DNA of 48,454 bases, taken from positions 1 to 48,454 of the forward strand of contig JAJFHN010000027.1 in assembly GCA_021775595.1 (NCBI GenBank), in the 5' to 3' direction. This DNA is from Hyphomicrobiales bacterium. Its GTDB lineage: Bacteria; Pseudomonadota; Alphaproteobacteria; Rhizobiales; Methyloligellaceae. The notes beneath the pieces are model-generated. The model had not been told where the DNA came from. It ran no database searches and saw nothing but the letters and a program-made list of their open reading frames with translations. Shown here one piece after another: positions 8,731-15,647 of the stretch (positions within the stretch are counted from its first letter, which is position 1; every line of letters begins with the position of its first letter). Both the position numbers and the translations under genes were made by a program.

Positions 8731-9161
8731 CGCGCGCCATCAACCGGACATTGGTCTCTCTCGTCAACTAACGGCTTAGACCGCTGAGATGTGGTCTAGC
8801 AGCGTTGACGCACGTCTGGACCGCCGAATTGCGCTCCTCGTAAGAGATTGATCTGCGGAAGAAAAAGGCCAGACCCGAAGGTCTGGCCAGGTTCGCTCCA
8901 CAGCCCAGGTCCTCTGTGTTGAAACATTAGACCGTTTGCATATTCAGACTTCTTCCACTGTCACAATTCAGCACCACCACTGCGCAATATTCGACGCGAG
9001 TTCCTTGCGTGCTGGCCAATTTAGCCCCACTGCAATATCAAAGGTGTGTGGTCGGGTATTGTGAAAACGCCGTTCCACGCGGTTCGACGGATCAGGGTGC
9101 CGATCGGCGCCAAGGAGATCGCGCTTCGGCGCTCAGGCGAAAAATTCTTCCGGTAGACTCT
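8731..9161. other. Intergenic region between the zinc-ribbon gene and bigR
   Basis: The stretch holds a strong minus-strand terminator (8862-8888) and the presumed promoter/operator of bigR on the plus strand. Inverted AATATT-type sequences (for example near 8985-8992) and the pair CAATA (9033-9037) / TATTG (9057-9061) are candidate operator pieces, but no clean palindrome of the known BigR type was found. No convincing open frame was seen on either strand. Confidence 0.4.
8862..8888 (-). terminator. Strong minus-strand terminator without a visible gene
   Basis: A perfect 9-bp stem (GGCCAGACC 8867-8875 with GGTCTGGCC 8880-8888). On the minus strand the loop is UUCG, a very stable tetraloop, and the stem is followed by UUUUU then CUUCC. 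On the plus strand there is no T run. No minus-strand gene lies between it and bigR (9162), so it probably ends a small RNA transcribed leftwards from within 8889-9160. Confidence 0.7.
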
Positions 9162-9470
9162 ATGGATCTAAGCGACATCAAGACCCACGCCGCGAAGGCG
9201 AGCGACCTGCTGAAATCGATGTCGAATCAGGCCCGGCTCATGATTCTTTGCAATTTGGTCGAAGGCGAGCGATCGGTGTCTGAATTGGAGCAGCTGCTCA
9301 AGCTCAGCCAGTCCGCTATTTCGCAGCACCTCGCCATTCTGCGCAGGGAGCGTATCGTCGCCACCCGGCGTCAAGGTCAGAACATCTATTATTCGTTGGC
9401 GAGCGACGAAGCGATGGCGATCCTCTCGACGCTGTATGGGCTCTATTGCAGCGACAAAAAGTCGAAGTAG
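9162..9470 (+). CDS. bigR: ArsR-family regulator, BigR/SqrR type (persulfide sensor)
   Basis: A 102-residue winged-helix repressor. I chose the ATG at 9162 because the product then matches ArsR-family length; the frame extends upstream to 9009 without similarity. The recognition helix is in LSQSAISQHLAILRRE. Two cysteines, Cys30 (MILCNLV) and Cys96 (GLYCSDK), are 66 residues apart. This equals the spacing of the redox cysteines of BigR and SqrR, which form a polysulfide bridge in response to reactive sulfur and release DNA. The zinc or arsenic motif of other ArsR proteins (ELCVCD) is absent. The next gene is a persulfide dioxygenase, the classic target of BigR. The product most likely represses itself and that gene. 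Confidence 0.85.
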   Translation: MDLSDIKTHAAKASDLLKSMSNQARLMILCNLVEGERSVSELEQLLKLSQSAISQHLAILRRERIVATRRQGQNIYYSLASDEAMAILSTLYGLYCSDKKSK

Positions 9471-9600
9471 AAGCTGGCCTAGTCCGCACAGTTTTTTTCT
9501 CAACGCATCCAACCAGCCCGCCACATTGAGGCAAGCTTGACCCACATCAAGGTGCAGCTGCCTTTGATGACGCTTCATGCCTGTCTGAGGAGCATGCTGC

Positions 9601-10464
9601 ATGACGCCCAGGGTGAAGGCATTTTTTGACGAGGCGACCTACACGGTCTCCTACGTCGTGGCCGAGCCCGATGGCGAACATTGCGCCATCATCGATTCCG
9701 TACTCGACTACGACCCTAAGTCCGGCCGCACGAGCACGCGCTCCGCCGATGCTTTGATCGCTTATGTCGATGGCCAGGGCTTGAGCGTCGACTGGTTGAT
9801 CGAAACCCACGCCCATGCCGACCACGTCTCGGCCGCGCCCTACCTCAAGGAGAAACTTGGCGGACGCACCGCGATCGGCGAGCACATCGCCAGCGTTCAG
9901 GGTCTTTTCAAAACGGTCTTCAATTTGGAGGCCGAATTCGCCACCGACGGCTCGCAATTCGATCATCGTTTCAGGGATGGCGAAACATACGAGATAGGCG
10001 CAATGGCGGGCCGGGCGATTCACACGCCGGGCCACACGCCGGCCTGCATGAGCCATATCATCGGCGATGCCGTCTTCGTCGGCGACACGCTGTTCATGCC
10101 CGACTACGGCACCGCCCGCGCCGATTTCCCAGGCGGCGACGCGGGCGAACTCTATCGTTCGATCCAAAGAATTCTGGCGCTAGAGCCCCAAACGCGTCTT
10201 TTCACATGTCATGATTACAAGGCGCCGGGACGCGACAAATTCGCTTGGCAGTCCAGCGTGGCCGAACAGCGGGAAAAGAACATTCACGTGCACGATGGCG
10301 TGAGTGAGGAAGACTATGTGGAGATGCGGACAACGCGCGACGCCACATTGGATTTTCCGATGCTGATTCTGCCTGCCATTCAGATCAACATCCGAGCCGG
10401 CGACTTGCCGCCGCCGGAAGACAATGGCGTCTCGTATTTGAAAATCCCCATCAACGCATTGTGA
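9601..10464 (+). CDS. blh: Persulfide dioxygenase, Blh/ETHE1-like metallo-beta-lactamase fold
   Basis: A 287-residue non-haem iron protein of the metallo-beta-lactamase fold. Metal ligands visible are THAHADH (His70, His72, Asp74, His75), HTPGH (His145), GDT (Asp162) and CHDY (His204). Together with the ARADFPGGDAGELYRSIQRIL stretch (split across 172-193), these mark the ETHE1/Blh branch rather than glyoxalase II. The enzyme oxidises glutathione persulfide to sulfite in sulfide detoxification. It lies 130 bases after bigR on the same strand. The ATG follows a weak GAGGAGC site. No sulfide:quinone reductase or rhodanese is directly adjacent, although a rhodanese gene lies near dnaA. Confidence 0.88.
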   Translation: MTPRVKAFFDEATYTVSYVVAEPDGEHCAIIDSVLDYDPKSGRTSTRSADALIAYVDGQGLSVDWLIETHAHADHVSAAPYLKEKLGGRTAIGEHIASVQGLFKTVFNLEAEFATDGSQFDHRFRDGETYEIGAMAGRAIHTPGHTPACMSHIIGDAVFVGDTLFMPDYGTARADFPGGDAGELYRSIQRILALEPQTRLFTCHDYKAPGRDKFAWQSSVAEQREKNIHVHDGVSEEDYVEMRTTRDATLDFPMLILPAIQINIRAGDLPPPEDNGVSYLKIPINAL

Positions 10465-10541
10465 CTTCACGCTTTTGATCTCGCGCCAACGATCCTGCGA
10501 ATGCGCTATAAGCGGACGGCAACGCAACGCAGGAGAGGCCC

Positions 10542-10853
10542 GTGTTTATTGCAATGAACAGATTCCAAGTGAAAAAAGACCGCGGCGGCGATTTCGAGCG
10601 CATGTGGCGCGAACGCGACAGTCATCTCGACGAGGTGCCCGGTTACGTGGAATTCCGCCTGCTCAAGGGTCCCGAACACGAGGATCATATCCTGTACGCC
10701 TCGCACACCTTATGGGAGAGCTATTCTCACTTCGAGGCATGGACCAAATCGGAGGCTTTTCGCAAGGCCCACGCCAACGCCGGCGACAAGTCCGATCCCG
10801 TTACGCTTGGACACCCGCAATTTGAAGGCTTCGAAGTCGTTCATAACCGGTAG
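10542..10853 (+). CDS. Haem-degrading monooxygenase, IsdG family
   Basis: A 103-residue ABM-fold protein starting at GTG (10542) after AGGAGAGG. The catalytic set of IsdG-type haem oxygenases is complete: Asn6, Trp67 and His77, at almost the same positions as in staphylococcal IsdG (Asn7, Trp67, His77). The block SHFEAWTKSEAFRKAH is typical. The family opens haem to release iron, with products that differ from those of canonical haem oxygenase. No haem transporter is adjacent and I did not identify a Fur or Irr box in the 77 bases upstream. Some ABM proteins have other substrates, but the intact triad favours haem. Confidence 0.85.
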   Translation: MFIAMNRFQVKKDRGGDFERMWRERDSHLDEVPGYVEFRLLKGPEHEDHILYASHTLWESYSHFEAWTKSEAFRKAHANAGDKSDPVTLGHPQFEGFEVVHNR

Positions 10854-10868
10854 CCACACCCGCCCCGC

Positions 10869-10897
10869 AAAAAAAAAGCCAGGCCCGAGGGCCTGGC
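10869..10897 (-). terminator. Minus-strand terminator with a nine-base U tract, no obvious gene
   Basis: GCCAGGCCC (10878-10886) pairs with GGGCCTGGC (10889-10897). On the minus strand the stem is followed by nine U residues (A10869-A10877). It sits 16 bases after the stop of the plus-strand haem monooxygenase gene but has only weak T content on that strand. On the minus strand the only open frame ending near it is a 23-codon one (10901-10972). It may work in both directions or end a leftward small transcript. Confidence 0.65.
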
Positions 10898-11139
10898 GAG
10901 TTATTCTGCCGGTGTAGTCATGCAGGCATGCTGCGCTCTTTGTCCCTGCGCGGGCCGTTGAGCTGGTGTCATCCAACGACTTATGTGATTCGCAACCTGT
11001 GGATCTAGTGTGGACAACTCAATTGGCTGCGGAATTCCCGTTGTCAGTTGCAGAAATACCACGCACAGATTCGCCGGTCGGCACCCTGCCTCAATTTCTT
11101 TCTCTAGCGGCAGCTTCGCCGCGACGTCACAATCGGCCT
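10898..11139. other. Intergenic stretch before the exported protease
   Basis: It contains a minus-strand 23-codon open frame (10901-10972; ends ...MTTPAE) just before the terminator, with no good ribosome site. It also holds two DnaA-box-like words, TGTGGATCT and TGTGGACAA, near 11000-11020. The plus-strand frame of the protease stays open back to 10966 but codes for nothing signal-like. No clear promoter was recognised. Confidence 0.35.
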
Positions 11140-12480
11140 ATGCGACTGTCCAATGCCATCGGAGCTATGGCGCTCATCGCGGTCTTTGCTCTCGCCTCCG
11201 CCGGATTTTCGCCCGCGAGCGCCGCGATCTTTGGCAAGGACAGCCGCCGACCCGTCCCCCAATCTTTCCGCGCCGCCAGCGACGCGGTGGGCACCTTACG
11301 CGCGCCGGGTCGGGGCTCCATCAATGAATGCAACGCGGTCTGCGTCTCCTCCCAAGTCATCGCCACATCCGCCCACTGTCTGTACTTCCCCGTGCGCAAC
11401 GGCTCGCTGCCGCGCCTGCCAGCGGTCAGCTTTCGCAACGCAAAAGGCCGAAGCACCATCGCCGGCGCCGCCCAAGGACAAGCCGCCTGGAACGTCATCG
11501 CCGGCGCGACTTTCGTATCAAAGCGCAAGAATTGGATCGTCTCGCGCGATTGGGCTTTGGCGCGCTTGGCCGCGCCGGTCTGCCAGGGCGTATCTCTCGA
11601 CATCGTGACCAAAAACAAATGGGGCGATCTGTTCGACAAAGTGCTGGAGCGAAAGATCTTCATCATCTCGCAAAATCGTTACGGCACGCGGCTGCGCTTG
11701 GAATTTGCAGATGCCTGCGACAAGCCTCGAAATGCGCTCGAACTGGGTATGCAATGGCTTGCGATCGATCTTGGAAGCCGCGAGCCCAAACATTTGATTC
11801 CCCATCGTTGCGACTTCAAGCGCGGCGCCTCCGGTTCGCCCCTGCTGCTTAAGGAAGACGGCAAGGTGAAAGTACTTGCCATTAACGCCGCCGAATCTGA
11901 TGGCCGCATCCTCACCGATAAGCTCGGAAAGGCGATCGCCAGCCAGGTCAACGCCAACTTCGCCGTCAGCAGCAAGGCGTTCGCTTCGCAAATCGGTCTG
12001 CTCCAGAAGCCGCAAACACCGATGGCGCGTCAAAGCGTCCGCGCGCTGCAGAGCGGCTTGGCGCGCTTGGAGCTTTATTCAGCGACACCCGACGGCGCCT
12101 TCGGGCGCCGCACCCGCCAGGCCATTCTCGATTTCGAACGCCGTTATGGCTTGACCATCTCCGGTCTGCCAACACCTGCGCTGCTTGCCACGGTCAGCGC
12201 CGCAGTCGCCGCGCCCGAAGCCGCTCGCGATGCCGTCATCGCCTATTTTAAAGACCCATCGACCGGGCCAAACACCGCGTTGGCCATCGATCCCAAAACC
12301 GGTGTCGTGGGCCAGGCTGATGGCTCTGACGCCACGCCAACCGAAGCGGCCGAGAGCGCTCTGAGCGCCTGCCTGAACATTGGCGGAGACTGCCGCATCT
12401 TCGCGCTCGGAGATGAGGTCGTCTTCAAACCTGACGATGCCTCCAACACAGCGCCACCCAGCCCAACTCAATCGAGATAA
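11140..12480 (+). CDS. Exported trypsin-like serine protease with peptidoglycan-binding domain
   Basis: A 446-residue protein starting at the ATG at 11140, which places a signal peptide at residues 1-28 (cleavage after SPASA). The catalytic triad of the chymotrypsin fold is visible: ATSAHCL (His79), SRDWALARL (Asp137) and GASGSPLL (Ser231). Cysteine pairs (about 64/68, 80/149, 193/224) could form disulfides. A peptidoglycan-binding type 1 domain follows at about 285-345 (VRALQSGLARLEL, PDGAFGRRTRQAILDFERRY). The tail is low-complexity. The protein should act in the periplasm or at the cell wall. The target is unknown. Its last 13 bases overlap the convergent hydrolase gene. Confidence 0.8.
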   Translation: MRLSNAIGAMALIAVFALASAGFSPASAAIFGKDSRRPVPQSFRAASDAVGTLRAPGRGSINECNAVCVSSQVIATSAHCLYFPVRNGSLPRLPAVSFRNAKGRSTIAGAAQGQAAWNVIAGATFVSKRKNWIVSRDWALARLAAPVCQGVSLDIVTKNKWGDLFDKVLERKIFIISQNRYGTRLRLEFADACDKPRNALELGMQWLAIDLGSREPKHLIPHRCDFKRGASGSPLLLKEDGKVKVLAINAAESDGRILTDKLGKAIASQVNANFAVSSKAFASQIGLLQKPQTPMARQSVRALQSGLARLELYSATPDGAFGRRTRQAILDFERRYGLTISGLPTPALLATVSAAVAAPEAARDAVIAYFKDPSTGPNTALAIDPKTGVVGQADGSDATPTEAAESALSACLNIGGDCRIFALGDEVVFKPDDASNTAPPSPTQSR

Positions 12481-13160
12481 CGGGCAAAGAAATCTGCAGT
12501 CCGCTGATTGGCAAGATCGGCAGCTTGGGGATTGAAGTTGACCGAGTTGGATCTGGCGAAGGCGTGTCCGGCTCCGCCATAGAGGTGAAGTTCTACGCCA
12601 TCGCGGCCTTCGAGCGCACCGTAGATCGCCGCCCGCGCCTCTGGCCCGCACAATTCATCCGTCTCGCCAAAATGCAACAACAGCGGACCAATGCCGTCTT
12701 TTGCTTCATCCAAGACGGATTCAATCCCCACACCGTAATAGCCGACGCAGGCCTCGGCATCCGAATGAACGGCCGTGTGATAAGCGAGCCGTCCGCCAAG
12801 GCAAAACCCGACAGCGCCGACGCGCGCGCATGATCGCCGCAAATGACCAACCGCCGCAACGCAGTCCTCGACGCCCTTGGCATTGTCGAATTTGCCGTAA
12901 TATCCCATTGCGCGCTCGCGTTCGCTCTCCTGCGTGCTGTCGAGCGCCACGCCAGGTTCAATCCGCCAAAACAGGTCGGGAACAATGGCGCGCCGACCCT
13001 GCGCGCCCCAATGATCGGCAACGGCCCTCATGCTCTCGCTGATGCCGAATATTTCTTGGATCACGACAACGCCGCTCGCCGCGTCTTCGGGCCCCGACGC
13101 GTAGGCTTGGAATTGCCCCGACCCGTCGGCCGCCTCAATCTCGATCATCGTGCCCGTCAT
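12468..13160 (-). CDS. Dienelactone hydrolase family protein
   Basis: A 230-residue alpha/beta hydrolase. I prefer the ATG at 13160, which has AAAGGGAA upstream; the frame extends to 13229. The DLH signature is complete: Glu36 in QEIFG, the cysteine nucleophile in GFCLGG (Cys120), Asp168 in GETDEL and His199 in GAGHAF. Family members hydrolyse dienelactones in aromatic degradation, but many homologues outside aromatic operons act on other esters, and no aromatic catabolic gene is near. The 3' end overlaps the end of the convergent protease gene by 13 bases. Confidence 0.88.
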   Translation of the reverse strand: MTGTMIEIEAADGSGQFQAYASGPEDAASGVVVIQEIFGISESMRAVADHWGAQGRRAIVPDLFWRIEPGVALDSTQESERERAMGYYGKFDNAKGVEDCVAAVGHLRRSCARVGAVGFCLGGRLAYHTAVHSDAEACVGYYGVGIESVLDEAKDGIGPLLLHFGETDELCGPEARAAIYGALEGRDGVELHLYGGAGHAFARSNSVNFNPQAADLANQRTADFFARYLD

Positions 13161-13259
13161 CAAATTCCCTTTCTTCTCGACCGCTCTAGAATGGGTGCGC
13201 CACAGCATATTTCGCGCTAGCTTAGTCAAATTCGCCCGAGCGTAGCAGCAGAGATTGCC

Positions 13260-13865
13260 ATGCGTCTGATCACCCTATTCGCGAGCCTTGCATGTGTTGT
13301 TGCGGTAGTCGCCTCCAAGCTGAGCGCCCAAGAAAACCGCCCCGCCGATGCCCACGAATTCTCGTTTCCCGCGATTGACGGGCGCACCCTGGCGCTCAAA
13401 GCCTATCGCGGCAAAGTCCTCTTGATCGTCAACACCGCATCGCAATGCGGCTACACGCCGCAATATGCCGGCTTGCAAACCCTGTGGCAGACCTACCAGG
13501 ACCGCGGGCTGGTGGTGATCGGCATACCGTCCAATGATTTCGGCGGTCAAGAGCCCGAGCACGAAGGCAAAATTCTAAAATTCTGCCAGGGCACCTATGG
13601 CATCACATTTCCACTAGCCGCAAAGCAGCGGGTAAGCGGCGCCGGCGCGCACCCATTTTACCAATGGGCCGCCGAGCAATTGGGAAGCAAATCCGCCCCG
13701 CGCTGGAACTTTCACAAATACCTGGTTTCCGCCGACGGCCGCGTGGTGGCTTGGTTTTCATCACCGACAAAACCAATGTCGGCCGACATAACCAAAGCTG
13801 TGGAGGCCGAGCTCGCCGCAGCCAATGCGTCGCCGATACCCGCCAACACGGCGGGCGATTCCTAG
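13260..13865 (+). CDS. Glutathione peroxidase, probably exported
   Basis: A 201-residue thiol peroxidase. Residues 1-23 look like a signal peptide (LITLFASLACVVAVVAS...LSA), unusual because most bacterial homologues are cytoplasmic. The catalytic tetrad is visible: Cys63 in NTASQCGYTPQY, Gln97 in NDFGGQEP, and Trp149/Asn150 in PRWNFHKYLV. A possible resolving cysteine is Cys109 (ILKFCQGTYG). It reduces peroxides with thioredoxin or glutathione. It is followed after 24 bases by spermidine synthase on the same strand, which may be an operon or only a close arrangement. Confidence 0.9.
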   Translation: MRLITLFASLACVVAVVASKLSAQENRPADAHEFSFPAIDGRTLALKAYRGKVLLIVNTASQCGYTPQYAGLQTLWQTYQDRGLVVIGIPSNDFGGQEPEHEGKILKFCQGTYGITFPLAAKQRVSGAGAHPFYQWAAEQLGSKSAPRWNFHKYLVSADGRVVAWFSSPTKPMSADITKAVEAELAAANASPIPANTAGDS

Positions 13866-13889
13866 CACCTGCATCCAAGGCCTGCTTCT

Positions 13890-14768
13890 ATGACGCACGA
13901 GACCAGCCCCGGCGAAAGCTGGATCGATGAAACGTTGCATGACGATTTTCGATTTCGCATCAAGGTTCAGCGTGTGCTGCACGAAAGCCGCACCGAACAT
14001 CAGCACCTGATTATTTTCGACAACGAGACATTTGGCCGGACGATGATGCTCGACGGCGTCGTTCAGCTCTGCGAACGCGACGAATTCATCTATCACGAGA
14101 TGATGGCGCATGTTCCGCTGTTCGCCCTGGGCAGCCCCCGCAACGCGCTCATTGTTGGCGGCGGCGACGGCGGTGTTCTGCGCGAGGTTCTGAAACATCG
14201 CTCGATCGAGCGGGCGACGCTGTGCGAAATAGACCGCAGCGTCATCGATCTGTGCAGCGAACATTTTCCGTTTATCTCGAATGGCGCCTTCGACGACGAT
14301 CGCAGCCAAATCGTGATTTCCGATGGCACCAAATTCGTTGCCGAGACGGCAGAGCGGTTCGATGTCATTTTGGTCGATTCCACCGATCCCATCGGACCGG
14401 GCAAGGTGCTCTTTACGCGTGAATTCTATGCCGACTGCGCGCGCTGTCTCAAACCCGGCGGCGTATTGGTGACGCAAAACGGTCTGCCGTTCGTCCAAGG
14501 ACCCGAGTTGGAGCAATCGCTCGGCCACTTCAAATCACTGTTCAAGGACGCTTGGGCCTATCTCATCACCACGCCGAGCTATGTCGGGGGTCCAATGGCA
14601 TTGGGTTGGGCGAGCGATGATACCGCATTGCGCCAAGTCGATCTGGGCGAACTCGCCGCCCGCTTCGCGCGCTCGGATATTCAAATGCGCTGCTATAGCC
14701 CGGACGTGCACGCGGGCGCTTTCGCGTTGCCTGGATATGTACGTCGGCTTGTCGAGGGCGCGGCCTAA
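13890..14768 (+). CDS. speE: Spermidine synthase (polyamine aminopropyltransferase)
   Basis: A 292-residue enzyme, normal length for SpeE. It transfers the aminopropyl group of decarboxylated S-adenosylmethionine to putrescine. The beta-hairpin N-terminal domain has HQHLIIFDNETFGR and LDGVVQLCERDEFIYHEMM. The binding motif GGGDGG (90-95) is followed by the acidic CEIDRSV, and the catalytic aspartate lies in VDSTDPIGP (Asp163). A C-terminal motif PSYVGGPMALGWAS also fits. No speD gene is adjacent, so the substrate must come from a gene elsewhere. The site before the ATG is weak. Confidence 0.93.
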   Translation: MTHETSPGESWIDETLHDDFRFRIKVQRVLHESRTEHQHLIIFDNETFGRTMMLDGVVQLCERDEFIYHEMMAHVPLFALGSPRNALIVGGGDGGVLREVLKHRSIERATLCEIDRSVIDLCSEHFPFISNGAFDDDRSQIVISDGTKFVAETAERFDVILVDSTDPIGPGKVLFTREFYADCARCLKPGGVLVTQNGLPFVQGPELEQSLGHFKSLFKDAWAYLITTPSYVGGPMALGWASDDTALRQVDLGELAARFARSDIQMRCYSPDVHAGAFALPGYVRRLVEGAA

Positions 14769-14777
14769 CACAAGCGT

Positions 14778-15647
14778 TCAGGCAGCGGCAGGTTCCAGAG
14801 CGCCCGGCCGCAACAACAACAACGGGCATTCGAGGCTTGTGGCAACACGCACGATCGCCAGGTCGCTGCCGATCAAACGTCCGCCAAATCCCGCCACCAA
14901 CAGCCCGCCCCCCAGCCGGTTGACGCCGTGGGCCAGAGCCGCCGGCTCGCTGCTCGCCAATGGTTCCACCAGAACCCGGCGCTCGCGGCCAACGATCGCG
15001 CTGAGTTTGATGGCGAATTCGTCGGGACGCGACAGAGCTTCCGGCACCGCAAGAACGGCCAGCTCATCAACCGATTGATCGCCAAATTGCAGGGCTGTTT
15101 CGACAATCTCTTTCATCCGCGATGGGTCGTCGATCAGCGCGATGATGCGCCCCTCGGCTCTTCTCACGCCCTCGCCCACCAACAGGCAGCCCGCGACACC
15201 CGCCAGACACGAAACGACCGCGCGCATGTCGCGATGAGTCACGGCCGATATCGGTTCGCCGAAAACCAGAATTTCCGCCCGTTCGCCGGCCAACCTCATC
15301 GCGTGCCCTGGCTCGTCGCGCACCGTAGTGAAGCGTGTTTTGACATCGAGGCGGCGGGCAATCGCCTCGATTTGACGCCGCGCAGCCGTCGAGGACGCAT
15401 GCATTTGACGCTCGACCGCCGCCTGCGACAACGGCCGCGAGCGACGCCCCGACATGGTGATCTCGCGCGCGAAGGGCATAGCCGAAAGCGACAGCAGATC
15501 GTCGTCTTCGACAAAAATACTCTCAAAATCACGATGTAACGCGGCCGCCAACCGAAGCGCCGCTTCCAGTGTCACCGGATTGGCGCTGCGGGCGCGCAGC
15601 TGCAGCACGACCGGGCGCTTGCCGGCCGGCGGTCGCTTGGCCATCAT
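14778..15647 (-). CDS. UspA-like two-part protein coupled to the Lon-like protease gene
   Basis: A 289-residue protein whose ATG overlaps the stop of the upstream Lon-family gene (ATGA, 15644-15647), so translation of the two is probably coupled. The amino half (VVLQLRARSANPVTLEAALRLAAALHRDFESIFVEDDDLL) resembles the start of universal-stress-protein folds. The second half (IIALIDDPSRMKEIVETALQFG ... RVATSLECPLLLLRPG, quoted in parts) looks like a second, degenerate copy. Clear ATP-binding glycines are not obvious. I infer a tandem Usp-like domain protein, perhaps an accessory or adaptor of the protease. No catalytic motif was seen. Confidence 0.6.
   Translation of the reverse strand: MMAKRPPAGKRPVVLQLRARSANPVTLEAALRLAAALHRDFESIFVEDDDLLSLSAMPFAREITMSGRRSRPLSQAAVERQMHASSTAARRQIEAIARRLDVKTRFTTVRDEPGHAMRLAGERAEILVFGEPISAVTHRDMRAVVSCLAGVAGCLLVGEGVRRAEGRIIALIDDPSRMKEIVETALQFGDQSVDELAVLAVPEALSRPDEFAIKLSAIVGRERRVLVEPLASSEPAALAHGVNRLGGGLLVAGFGGRLIGSDLAIVRVATSLECPLLLLRPGALEPAAA

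Noticed and set aside
8422-9053. The 12-base word AGGTGTGTGGTC occurs at 8422-8433 and 9042-9053
   Set aside because: Pairs of 12-base repeats are expected by chance in a window this size, and the flanks do not match. I do not claim a repeat element.
10995-11020. DnaA-box-like words TGTGGATCT and TGTGGACAA
   Set aside because: Only two inexact words in a short promoter region far from dnaA; no cluster or AT-rich unwinding element.
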